Of a DNA stretch of 16,026 nucleotides, positions 7,692-16,026 are shown piece by piece (the first letter of the stretch is position 1; each line of letters starts with the position of its first letter). Location: NCBI GenBank assembly GCA_900169235.1, contig FWCC01000608.1, positions 1 to 16,026 of the forward strand, read 5' to 3'. This DNA comes from Zarea fungicola. Lineage: Eukaryota > Ascomycota > Sordariomycetes > Hypocreales > Cordycipitaceae. The notes under the pieces were generated by a model that was not told where the DNA came from, did not search any database, and saw only the letters and a program-made list of their open reading frames with translations. The position numbers and the translations under genes were made by a program.

Positions 7692-10138
7692 CTACCCTTC
7701 AACATCTCTCTCTGTTTCCATCGGAGGCGAATACATCTCCATATTTCGGTTATCAAGGCTATATCCAGTTTTGTCTTCCCACATACTCCCAGGAAGCATA
7801 AAATTTGCAAGTTCAGTAGACATGCCATACTCTGCAAATGTGGGCGAAGTCGTCAAATTGAGGGCATCGCCTTCCGGTAATAAACCGTTTACCATCATAT
7901 CAATATCAAAGGCAGAACCTTGGCCTGATTCAGTTCTCGATTGGGCACTGGTAGAGTCCACATGCGCGGGGGCTGGCGAAATGACCTGCTCTGCCGGAAC
8001 CGTTCCCTGCTGCTGCTGCTGCATCTCAAAGGCCGTAATAATTTTGCTCAGCATCACCTCGTATCGCCGTACAAGCGATGCGCCGGTACCGCGGAACAGA
8101 GGCAGAGTCTGCCGGCATCGAGCCACCATCATCGCAATTTCGTCTTCAGGCACGGGCATGAGGTCGGACCGAATCTCAAATTGGCGAAAACAATAAATAA
8201 GTACGGCGCACGTGGTGAAGCAGTGATGCAGGTTGATCCAATGGACATTGAGCTGCTTTCGGGACGCTGAATGATGAAAGAGGTTGATAGCAAGACTGGC
8301 AGATCTCTTGAGAGCGGCGATGTAGGTTGATGAAACTGTTGGAATAAGCGGTGAGGGCTGATGAAGAGCCATCATTAACAGGTGATATTGTAGATCGTCG
8401 AGTAACTGTTACAAGCGTCAGTTTTCATATTCCCAAACGCCGTAAACGACTAAAGAAAGGTTTCATACGTGTCGCTTGACGCTGTCGTCTGAGAACGGCA
8501 CGACAGTCGCGTTGAATCGACTGCACATGTACCATTGCTGCACTTGATGAACGTACCCAGCCACTACTTCCTCCGGCTGTGTTCCTGTGGCGCGTTCTCG
8601 CGGTCTCGGCACTGCATATAGCGACGAATAAATTTGGCCGTAGAGTCGTCTAGAGTAAAGGTGATGGACCCAAAGCGCCTCACTCGAAGCGGTCGCATAC
8701 TTGCCCTCCGGCCACATTGTCAATGGCGGCAGCTTGTGAAAGTGTGAGCTAATTGACACATGGCCGTGACAATAATGGTGCAACTTACCTCGACATCAAT
8801 ATCTTCATCTTTAATGGATCCCGGGCGATTTAGGATAAATGTTGTCAACCTGTCTATGCTATAAAATGCCCAGAACAAGTCTTTGCGTCTTCGGTTGCGC
8901 ATTGACACCACGGCAGCCTCCTCGTCCACAGCGGGCCAAGAGGGATAAACGGTAGGCAGGTAGACATCATCGCGTCGATGCAGATTGATGGCGATGGCAG
9001 TACGCCCAGTCAAGCCCACCAACTGCCACAGATTCGAACCATTGGGCTCGTGGATGGCAAGTTCGCAGAGCAGTGTCAATGCTTCGACGCAGCACTAGGT
9101 GAAACCCAGTCAGGCAGTGTAAAAATGGGAAAATCAGTCATTCGGGGTGGAGGAGAACTCACCAAGTCCTCTCTTGAGGTCACCAATGCCAACTCCTTCA
9201 TTCCAATTGCGCGACAAGCCATAGCCTGGGGATCTGCTCGGGGATCCTCGCCTCCTACAGCTGCAGCCATGCACATTGCCAGGTATACCGTAATGAAGCA
9301 TCTAAATCGACTATTCCCGTACTCAGGAGCAGTCAGCCCACTTGGACCATATACTAATCTGCAATCTTCTTCAAGTTGTGACTTTTGAATGATTTTGTCT
9401 AGGTTGCTAGGGCCATGCTTGGCCGATTCAAGCAGAGACTGAATAATTCTGTGTGTTTCTTTCATGCTAGGGAGGGCATTAAAAATGCTCGAGGTTGACA
9501 TTCCATGACTCGCAAGCGGATTTGATGGCGTGTTCAGAGGTAGATCATCTGGATCAGGATCGTTGGACCGATCGATAAAGGCCTCGTCCTGTAGTCCAAA
9601 GCTTGTGAGAATGAAGCCTGGCAACGCTTGTGGGCGCGGACGCCAAGCGAAAGCTGGATGGTTATCAATCGCAAAAACTGGCAAGGGAAATACGGGCATT
9701 AAGTTGGGGGGGCTTGTTGATGGTAACAGTGCCGGGGAAGAAAACTGCTGGTTATCTTCACCCTCAGGTGACCAGTTTTGTGAGCGCTGTCCTCCCTGAA
9801 GACGAGCAATTTGATTCCTTAATTCTACATTTTCATCTCTCAACTTGCTTATCTCACTGGATAAGAGGAATCATGATCAGTCGGAGTCGCCATACCACGA
9901 TCCAGTGCAGCACATACCGTAGGAGCCTTCTGTCGGTGCTCTTTATCGGCGCCTCGCAAGGTACAGATGCTAATATGCATCCTGTACAGCTGGGAAGGAG
10001 TCGATCACACTTTAATTTGTAAGAAAAGGAAACGCAAAGATTCTTTAGTAATCTACCTACCTTCTTCTTATGGGTGGAGCACCGAGTGCAAGCCCGAGGA
10101 GCGTACGAAGTCGGGGTTGCCCCTGAGGGATCGGACAT
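7692..10138 (-). CDS. Zn2Cys6 transcription factor with fungal-specific TF domain
   Basis: Six exons by my splicing: 10138-10061, 10009-9918, 9856-9163, 9094-8789, 8732-8469, 8405-7692. The five introns are 51-68 nt, with GTAGGT, GTATGT, GTGAGT, GTAAGT and GTATGA donors. The frame is kept throughout and the product is 715 aa. Splicing intron 1 creates the exact zinc cluster C17-X2-C20-X6-C27-X6-C34-X2-C37-X6-C44. A heptad-like coiled coil follows (LLREISKLRDENVELRNQIA, about 55-74), consistent with a dimer on paired CGG triplets. Residues about 289-380 match the fungal_trans (PF04082) core: LVGLTGRTAIAINLHRRDD, then RRRKDLFWAFYSIDRL and ILNRP. The C-terminal third has a Q5 run and an acidic/hydrophobic stretch (FDIDMMVNGLLPE) that could activate transcription. 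It is nuclear, and its target genes are unknown. It lies between the decayed left half and the hydrolase/permease pair, so local regulation of that pair is plausible but unproven. Confidence 0.9.
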
Positions 10139-10472
10139 GCTAGCAGTGGCGCATCAAGATGCCCACGGTAGTGAACGAGGGGAGCAATCAAATAAAGGCG
10201 TCATGAAAACAAACGGAAATGAATGAAAACCCGAAGATTTGGATGCTGATTCTGATGATCCGTCTGATGATGACAAGGCCCTTGATGAGAGGCCAATGTC
10301 ATAGAGTCACGTGAAATTTGGTGGCTGTCGGCTTCGCCCATTAAATCTCAATTCCCACAAGAGGTGCGACGGAGTTTCGATGATGCATAAAATTCTTTGA
10401 TCGCGCTGCTGCGTTCTGTATAATTTGAGATTGTATCTACTCCCCCCAGTCTAGTCGTTGTCGTACCACTAG
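10139..10472 (-). promoter_or_regulatory. Promoter region of the Zn2Cys6 gene
   Basis: This 334-nt gap follows the stop of the F-box-like gene (same strand) and precedes the regulator's ATG. It holds a CACGTG at 10308-10313 (TCACGTGA, 170 nt before the ATG). It also has a GATGAT-rich stretch at 10241-10288. On the plus strand one frame of that stretch reads as a short Asp-rich peptide (DLDADSDDPSDDD), discussed under findings. No TATA box is clearly placed. Confidence 0.4.
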
Positions 10473-11186
10473 TTACTTCAGTGTTGCCCAGTCTTCCAAC
10501 AGATACATCTTCCTACCCTGGACAATTCCCAGGATAGTAATAATTGTTGTTGGTAGTATTTTCGATAATGCAGTCCTGAACTGTGTTGCTAAGCGTGCTT
10601 CAACCATGCCTCCGGCGAATAGGATTTCAAGTCGGTGCAGGCTCTGTAGATTTTGTATGCCTCTAGTCACCCAGTCGGCGCCAGCATCAAGAAGTGCTGA
10701 TCCATGCATCCACAGACAACCCTCAATGGTCAGATTAAGTTGCCGTAAGCCAGCCCCATTCAAGGACGCCTTGTTCCCTAATATTGAGCAGAGACTAGTC
10801 CACTGAACATTAGTCGGATTGCTAGACGACATGTCAATCAGGCAACTCTCCACAACCCAAAGGCTTATTTTGTTAAGTGAGCGCAGCTGCCATGAATGTA
10901 GGTGTTTAAGGAACATGTTGCAAAAATGAATCCCGGTTCCAGACCAGGCATGAAATTGAAATGTGTGTGTCTGAAATACAATTTCGCGGGCCTCGTTATA
11001 AATTTGGTGGTTCGTAAGTAGTATTTCCAAGGCAGTTTGGTGTCTCGACAGCGTGGTTGCGCGGGGATTGTTACAAGGACATGTAGCAACGACTATGGCA
11101 TATATTTTGGAACGTAATTCGGGTGGGAGCTTCAATAGCATTTTCAAACGACAGGAGGATATTTTGTGTAGTAATCCAAGCATCAT
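10473..11186 (-). CDS. F-box-like fungal hypothetical protein
   Basis: Single exon, 237 aa, from ATG 11186 to TAA 10473-10475. The N-terminus reads MLLKLPPELRSKIYAIVV, followed by TALEILLTNHQIYNEAREIV and FQTHTFQFH. This is the pattern of the large fungal family of F-box-like or '2EXR/DUF7730-like' hypothetical proteins (LPPELR..IY..., L..C.QI..EA..ILY...F.F). F-box proteins usually connect substrates to SCF ubiquitin ligases. For this short, poorly conserved group that role is only assumed. No membrane segments are evident. An alternative start is M16 (MLLKLPPEL). It is co-directional with the Zn2Cys6 gene, 334 nt upstream of it, and divergent from the nucleoside hydrolase. Such genes are often accessory and expanded in copy number. 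Confidence 0.6.
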   Translation of the reverse strand: MMLGLLHKISSCRLKMLLKLPPELRSKIYAIVVATCPCNNPRATTLSRHQTALEILLTNHQIYNEAREIVFQTHTFQFHAWSGTGIHFCNMFLKHLHSWQLRSLNKISLWVVESCLIDMSSSNPTNVQWTSLCSILGNKASLNGAGLRQLNLTIEGCLWMHGSALLDAGADWVTRGIQNLQSLHRLEILFAGGMVEARLATQFRTALSKILPTTIITILGIVQGRKMYLLEDWATLK

Positions 11187-11891
11187 ACAGGTGAGAACAC
11201 TTGCTTTATGCCTCCCCGCCTAAACTGTGTGTTGCTCTGTGGTTCCACTGTGTTGCGCGGGAATTGGCCAGTTACAGCCTCCCTTCTGTTTCCTCGTTCA
11301 AAGAGACTGGCTAGATTTCTTACTTCTTTATGAAATGCAGACACTTTGTAGCCGCGAATCGGCGAATTAATGTGACAAGTCTGATGACGGATTTTCTGTT
11401 TTTTCATTGTTGCCGATATTTTTTTGGTTGAATTGTAAGCAGTGAGAGTCTCATGCTACAAGAAGTGCTGTTCGCATTCTCAAGGTTTCAATTCCTGTCT
11501 TGGAGAATGCCACCCGACCAAGTGAACGAACCATTTTATGAAAGAAATCATGAAAATTAAATCTTAAGAATGTAGGATGCAATCTTCTGTTTGCCTTGTT
11601 CTACTTTATAATGCACTTATGCTTCACTATTCATCGTATAAAATACCAAGGTGTAGGTTACTAGTGTGACAGACAGTTTTGGCAAGGATGGGATGGCCTT
11701 ACGACACCATATTTCAACGGACTGCCACTTAACAATACGATGGAACGGCTCGAGTACGCTCCGACTGCGTTCATTACACGCGCCAGCACCGACTCCATGG
11801 AAGCCAGTACTTGCTGACTTGAACTAGTGAGTTACCCTGCCTGAGTCGTGTGAAGCCCACGTGCGTGTCGAATAACCTGACGAGCGGCATA

Positions 11892-11918
11892 ATTCCCGAT
11901 CGCAATGAAATCGGGAAT
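11892..11918. promoter_or_regulatory. Perfect inverted repeat ATTCCCGAT-N9-ATCGGGAAT
   Basis: Two 9-bp arms are exact reverse complements and are separated by 9 bp, 153-179 nt before the nucleoside hydrolase ATG. The arms contain CCG and CGG triplets in everted orientation (CCG-N13-CGG), an arrangement some Zn2Cys6 dimers bind. The TCGGG core is shared with the dyads in front of the transporter. A DNA or RNA hairpin is the alternative reading, but position and triplets favour a protein-binding site. Confidence 0.45.
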
Positions 11919-12020
11919 ATATCCGATGCAGCCATCTAATTTCCCAAGTTTTAAACTATTGCTACAGAATGAATTTTTTTCCACAGTCAATTAGTCTTTA
12001 TTCTTAACCTTGGTTTAGAG

Positions 12021-12036
12021 TCTTTCTCTTCTTCTT
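12021..12036 (+). promoter_or_regulatory. Pyrimidine-rich tract before the nucleoside hydrolase
   Basis: A run composed only of C and T (TCTTTCTCTTCTTCTT) lies about 35-50 nt before the ATG. Such CT-rich blocks commonly sit at transcription starts of well expressed filamentous-fungal genes. The start codon context, CACAATGG, is also favourable. Confidence 0.4.
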
Positions 12037-12071
12037 CAATCTTAGTTGTACTCGATTAATATTGTATCACA

Positions 12072-13043
12072 ATGGGGCCGACCCGAATTATCCTCGACAC
12101 TGACCTGGCCATGGGCGACGGTGCCAATATCGATGACGGTTTCGCACTCGCTCTTGCGCATGCCGACCCAGACGTACACCTCGACATGATAACAACCGTG
12201 CATGGCAACACCGACGTGGAAAGCGCCACAATTCTTACAGAGGTTCTCGCAAAGCAACTTCAAATATATGACAATGTACCAATAATTCGCGGCGCGGCCA
12301 CGCCGCTAATACGACCTCACCAGAAACGAACGCCGGCACCGCACGTGCTCTGCTTGAAGGACTCACCACATTCACCGCACTGTTCCGTTCCACTCGCCTA
12401 CGCGCCAATCGCAATCATCGAGCATGTCATGGCCAATCCAGGTCAAATCACCATTGTGGCCATTGGACCGCTGACCAACATCGCGCTCGCATTACAACTA
12501 GACCCCAGAATCGCCACATCCGTCAAGGAATTGGTCGTCATGGGAGGCAGCTTCTTCGGCGCAACTGGCTTCCACAACAAGCCCGGCGAGACAAACGTCT
12601 TCACCGATCCCGAGGCGGCGCAGGCCGTCCTGCGTTCTGGGATGCCGCAGCGCTGGGTCGGACTCGACTGCACCTTGCGCGTGCGCCTGACGAAGAAGCA
12701 AGCGAGGGGCCTTGCAACATCCACGTCAGAATTCGCAGCGTTTGCCGGTAGAGCGGCGGGTGCGTACATTGATTGCCAGGCGGCAAGGTATCCGGGACGG
12801 CCGACACCAGACTCGTGTCCACTGCATGATGCCCTGGCGGTAGCCGTCGTTTCTCGCCCGGACATTTGCGAATTTAATCCAGTTTTTGCATCCGTTATTA
12901 CGGGTGAAGGTGAGGCAAGGGGAATGATTATAACCGATCGATTAGAGGGGCCGAACCCCCCGGAGCCAAATTGTCTGGTTGCTGTAGACGTGAATACGGA
13001 GGAGTTTGAAAAACATTTCTTTGGCCTTATACAAACTTTATAA
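12072..13043 (+). CDS. Inosine/uridine-preferring nucleoside hydrolase family protein
   Basis: Single exon, 323 aa, no signal peptide, so probably cytosolic. The family (IU_nuc_hydro) cleaves the N-glycosidic bond of ribonucleosides, giving base plus ribose, with Ca2+ held by Asp residues. The N-terminal Asp motif is present in an expanded form: ILDTDLAMGDGANIDDGFAL, with D9, D11, D21 and D22. Other landmarks are HGNTD (44-48), GPLTNIAL (132-139), VMGGSF (156-161), ETNVFTDPEAA (173-183), LDCT (198-201) and the C-terminal metal/acid pair LHDALAVA (H252, D253). All key residues are there and length is normal (310-350 aa). The start has a strong context. It is co-oriented with, and 682 nt upstream of, an ACS-family permease, so import followed by hydrolysis of a nucleoside-like compound is a reasonable guess. 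Substrate preference cannot be read from sequence. Confidence 0.9.
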   Translation: MGPTRIILDTDLAMGDGANIDDGFALALAHADPDVHLDMITTVHGNTDVESATILTEVLAKQLQIYDNVPIIRGAATPLIRPHQKRTPAPHVLCLKDSPHSPHCSVPLAYAPIAIIEHVMANPGQITIVAIGPLTNIALALQLDPRIATSVKELVVMGGSFFGATGFHNKPGETNVFTDPEAAQAVLRSGMPQRWVGLDCTLRVRLTKKQARGLATSTSEFAAFAGRAAGAYIDCQAARYPGRPTPDSCPLHDALAVAVVSRPDICEFNPVFASVITGEGEARGMIITDRLEGPNPPEPNCLVAVDVNTEEFEKHFFGLIQTL

Positions 13044-13455
13044 CATATAAATAGGGTAGGGCGCGTATTTTTATTTATTCGTTTTCAGGTTTAAGTGTTA
13101 CAGGATAAAGCTCAAATAGAAAGGTAGCGTAACACACTTTTAGAACTGGGAAGGAAAGCCAGCAGCAATCAAGAGATTTTTTTTGGCTTTGAACGAATCG
13201 ATTCAGCAGTAGCGATGCTGATTGACCAGTATTGCGGCAGTTGTTGGTTCAACGAGGGATTGGCACGTGGCCACAATTCCGGCATATTTTAAATTTGCAG
13301 GAATAAACACGACGATAGCCGTTGAACCTCCCATCTCAGAATTACAGCTGAATTTAATAACAAATCATGCATACTCTGGACACGAGGTTCTTGTTCACGA
13401 CTGACCAACAGTGTCTCTTCTACAGGGCACGCGGCAATTCTGCCCCCACTTTGAG

Positions 13456-13473
13456 TCGGGCGGATTCCCGGTA
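13456..13473. promoter_or_regulatory. CGG-N8-CCG dyad 1 (candidate Zn2Cys6 site)
   Basis: TCGGG-CGGATT-CCCGGTA has convergent CGG and CCG triplets at 13457-13459 and 13468-13470, 8 bp apart, about 255 nt before the permease ATG. Zn2Cys6 dimers read such paired triplets, with spacer length setting specificity (N4 for Leu3, N6 for Ppr1/UaY, N11 for Gal4). The same arrangement recurs 33 bp downstream, which makes chance less likely. Confidence 0.5.
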
Positions 13474-13488
13474 CTTGGAATGGTTCTG

Positions 13489-13506
13489 TCGGGATTTCTC
13501 CCGGTA
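13489..13506. promoter_or_regulatory. CGG-N8-CCG dyad 2 (candidate Zn2Cys6 site)
   Basis: TCGGG-ATTTCT-CCCGGTA is the second copy of the dyad at 13456-13473. Flanks GT and GGTA are identical and only the 6-bp centre differs. The copies are 33 bp apart, about three helical turns, so two bound dimers would lie on nearly the same face of the DNA. Confidence 0.5.
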
Positions 13507-13725
13507 TGCTTAAATCCCCAGACTCTCTAGGTACAACGAGGCTATTTGTGGCACTGCATCTTGTCTGCCGCGGTCGCCATGTTGCGCTCGCCTAGATGAG
13601 TCGTCGACAACCCGCATTTATATAAGAAGGCACTCCAGTAGCCGATTCTCGAAACTGTTGCGACATCCAGTTTCAAGTCCAATCTCATAGGCTTGAGATC
13701 CCAGCGCCGGCAAAAAAGACACACA

Positions 13726-15506
13726 ATGGCGGTCCCAAAATCGAATCTCGAAAACTTGAACGCCGGTAGTGAGCCGCGTAAACCTTCGCAGGATGACCCA
13801 GAGAAAGCCATGTCTGGAAAGCCTCATATCGAGGACGCAGTGGCGTCCGGCTACGTCGACCAAACTGTCCAGCTCGACTCTGAAGAGAATGCTAGATTGC
13901 TGAAAAAGATTCACTGGCAGTAAGTAAAAGAAACTGTAACTGTTTCGCTGTAGTTTAGGCATTTTTAACCCCTATTGCAGCCTCCTTCCAGCCATGTGCA
14001 TCGCATACATCGCTCAGGCCCTGGACAAGGGCACACTCGGTACTTCCTCAATCATGGGCTGGCAGAAAGATGTCGGCGCTGTCGGTCAAGACTACGCACT
14101 TACCTCGACCTTTCTCTGGGCTGGTGTAATTGTCGGCGAACCAATCGTCAACCAGCTAAATCGACGTCTTCCCTTGCCCAAAGTACTTGGTGGAGCAATG
14201 CTGATGTGGACTGCAGTGAGTTGATCAAGAAACCCTTACATCGTTGTGTATGTTGACGCAGGCGCTAATAACTCTTCTTCTTGGAAAGCTCATTTTTGCG
14301 CTCGGCTTTACTAAGAATATCCCTGGTGTGTGGGCAATCCGTTTCCTGCTTGGCTTCTTCGAATCAGCTTTCGCCCCATGCCTCCTCGGCATCACAGTTC
14401 AGTGGTACCGCAAGAAGGAGCAAGCCATGGTCACGACTGTGTGGCAAGCGGCGTTCGGAGCAGCGCAAGGCTTTTCTTCTCTCATGGGATATGCCTTTAT
14501 TCGAGTCGGCAATAGCCACGGTCTTCACGGCTGGCAGTGGCTACACGTTCTCGTTGGGATACTCTCCCTTAGCTCAAGCAGTGAGTGCTGGTGAATCAGC
14601 GGATGCAGACTCAGTGGCTAACATTTTTCACTACAGTCACCCTCTTGGTACTTCTTCCGGACTCGCCGACCAAAGCTCGATGGGCAACTGAAGAAGAAAA
14701 GGTCAAATTTATTGAGCGCGTTCGCGAAAATGACCAGGGCATTCAGGCCAAGCGGTGGAAGTCTGATCAAGTCAAAGAGGTCTTCCGGGATCCTCTGGCT
14801 TGGCTTCTCATTGCCATGATCCTCACACAGACCATGGTAAATGGAGGTCTCTACACCTTTAACTCACTTCTCATCAACAAAGCCTTCGGATTCGACGCTG
14901 CGACTGCCCAGCTGCTAGGTATTCCACTGGCCGTCTTTACGGTTCTTCTCTACTTCCTTATTGGCTGGCTCGTCACCAAAACCGGCCAAACCATCTATTG
15001 TATTATTGCATACGTCGTTGTCAACATGATTGGCTCGATTGTGCTGATCAAGGTTGCCCCCAACAGTCACACCCGTGGCGGGCTACTTGTCTGTTATTAC
15101 TTCATGCAATGCATTCAGGCAGTCAACCCATCCTTGTACACCCTGCTCTCACGCAATATTGCTGGACATACAAAGAAATCCATCACATACGCCTTGTTTT
15201 GTAAGTCGCATATTAAAATGCTAAATTAGAAAATTGCTGACAATAAATTTAGTCGTCGCCTGGGCGGGAGGAAATGCGATTGGGCCGCAGTTGTTCCAGG
15301 CCAAGTGGGCGCCGAGATATTTCAACACACTCTACATCCACATCGGCCTCTATGCAGCTTTGATCTTGATTCTGCTGGTCATGCGACTCATTATCGTCAA
15401 AAGAAATGCCAAACGCGACGCCGCCTCTGTCGGTGAGAACATTCACGCGCATGCTTTTGAGGATTTAACCGATCTCCAGAACAGCGAATTTAGATATTCA
15501 TACTGA
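13726..15506 (+). CDS. MFS permease, anion:cation symporter family (Dal5/allantoate permease-like)
   Basis: Five exons by my splicing: 13726-13919, 13981-14215, 14262-14580, 14637-15200, 15253-15506. The four introns are 61, 46, 56 and 52 nt, with GTAAGT/GTGAGT donors. The product is 521 aa. A hydrophilic N-terminus of about 60 residues is followed by KKIHWHLLPAMCIAYIAQAL and LDKGTLGTSSIMG (TM1 with the family's D-K-x-x-L-G signature). Then come RFLLGFFESAFAP (170-182), QWYRKKEQ (190-197), a charged central loop (about 260-300), and TM7-12 including FVAWAGGNAIGPQLF. The cytosolic tail ends DLTDLQNSEFRYSY, matching the DLTD..N..FRY ending common in this family. The family (Dal5, Tna1, Vht1, Liz1) imports organic anions such as allantoate, ureidosuccinate and nicotinate with protons across the plasma membrane. 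The start ATG at 13726 has a good context. The adjacent nucleoside hydrolase suggests a purine/pyrimidine-related or other N-heterocycle substrate (inference). Confidence 0.93.
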
Positions 15507-16026
15507 TTAATTTTGGTGTGCTTCGACGGGTTTTTTAAAAAAAGATTTACTGAGCCACCTATTAAGTATCCTAAACAGAGGTATAATAAAAACTAAATAC
15601 CAATACAAGTAAGCTTCTTACGTCTAGTACAATAATTTGGGAACCAAGGGACAGGGCTGCTAATTAGCCAGCCATTTGGAGTATCCAAATTCTCGAAGTA
15701 AATTTAGAGCCTTCCAAAAACTTTCCTCTAGTAATGAAGGACATCCCCAGCAAGCATCCACCAGCCAATTGGCAAGTTACGATTAACATACTCCAGTTAA
15801 GTTGATGGCGCTGGCGCAGCCCTGTCGCGTTGGCAGGTCAGTTTGGCTAAATGTCTTGTTAGTTTAGCAGTTGGTTGATAGGCCCTGGGAATAGCCTCAA
15901 TTCAACTCACAGGCGCTGCATCGCTTGTGACGCCTTGGCCCGCCTGCTGGCTAGCGCTATCGTTACCTTGTTTTCATCGCGACTGAGATTGGCCAGTAGT
16001 AGTTACACGTGAACACCCACCACATC
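15507..16026. other. Right-edge intergenic region
   Basis: This holds the 3' untranslated region of the permease, with an AT-rich AATAAAAAC near 15584, and unassigned sequence. There is no supported gene. A CACGTG lies at 16006-16011, near the edge, and may belong to a gene beyond the window. Confidence 0.4.

Larger units (their letters stand above)
11187..12071. promoter_or_regulatory. Divergent intergenic/promoter region
   Basis: An 885-nt region between the F-box-like gene (minus) and the nucleoside hydrolase (plus). It contains a CACGTG at 11858-11863, a perfect inverted repeat at 11892-11918 and a pyrimidine-rich tract at 12021-12036. A 74-codon open frame on the minus strand (11183-11407) has no recognisable character and is not called. 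Confidence 0.45.
13044..13725 (+). promoter_or_regulatory. Promoter region of the MFS transporter
   Basis: This 682-nt interval holds the 3' untranslated region of the nucleoside hydrolase and the permease promoter. It includes a CACGTG at 13264-13269 (overlapping the palindrome GTGGCCAC) and two CGGG-N6-CCCG dyads listed separately. An open frame at 13222-13404 starts at TTG and has no recognisable features, so it is not called. Confidence 0.5.

Noticed and set aside
8008..8024. CTG/CAG trinucleotide run as a repeat element
   Set aside because: It encodes the short poly-Gln run in the C-terminal part of the Zn2Cys6 protein and is explained by coding.
11183..11407. Minus-strand open frame as a 5' exon of the F-box-like gene
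   Set aside because: No recognisable composition and no good donor/acceptor pair. The F-box-like protein already has a natural start at 11186.
13222..13404. Open frame of 61 codons upstream of the permease
   Set aside because: It begins with TTG, shows no motif, and lies in the permease promoter beside an E-box.

Overview
The window looks like a piece of a filamentous ascomycete (Pezizomycotina) chromosome. Genes are separated by 0.3-1.6 kb. Introns are short (46-68 nt) with GTAAGT/GTATGT/GTGAGT-type donors. The protein families are typical of fungi: a Zn2Cys6 regulator, an ACS-family MFS permease and an F-box-like hypothetical protein. Nothing in the sequence fixes the species.

Left part (1-7.4 kb) is gene-poor and partly decayed. 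It starts with a diverged direct repeat (63-287). Next is a 5'-truncated, frameshifted SGNH/GDSL esterase-like relic (471-2029). An ankyrin-repeat relic with one internal stop lies on the minus strand (2923-3312). An intact single-exon FAD-dependent monooxygenase follows (3537-4778). After a long gene-free stretch there is a relic of an unassigned protein with one internal TAG (6165-6446), then an uncharacterised basic ORF (6785-7387).

Right part (7.7-15.5 kb) is compact and intact. On the minus strand are a six-exon Zn2Cys6 transcription factor (7692-10138, 715 aa by my splicing) and an F-box-like hypothetical protein (10473-11186). On the plus strand are a single-exon nucleoside hydrolase (12072-13043) and a five-exon Dal5/allantoate-permease-type MFS transporter (13726-15506, 521 aa). 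All introns in the two multi-exon genes were placed by hand and keep frame throughout.

The most notable non-coding signal is a pair of near-identical dyads, GTCGGG-N6-CCCGGTA, 33 bp apart upstream of the transporter. Each contains CGG-N8-CCG, the type of site bound by Zn2Cys6 dimers. A perfect 9-bp inverted repeat with the related TCGGGA core lies upstream of the nucleoside hydrolase. A working model (inference) is a small uptake-and-hydrolysis module for a nucleoside or related N-heterocycle: importer plus N-glycosidase, possibly controlled by the neighbouring Zn2Cys6 factor. Whether the monooxygenase belongs to it is unknown.
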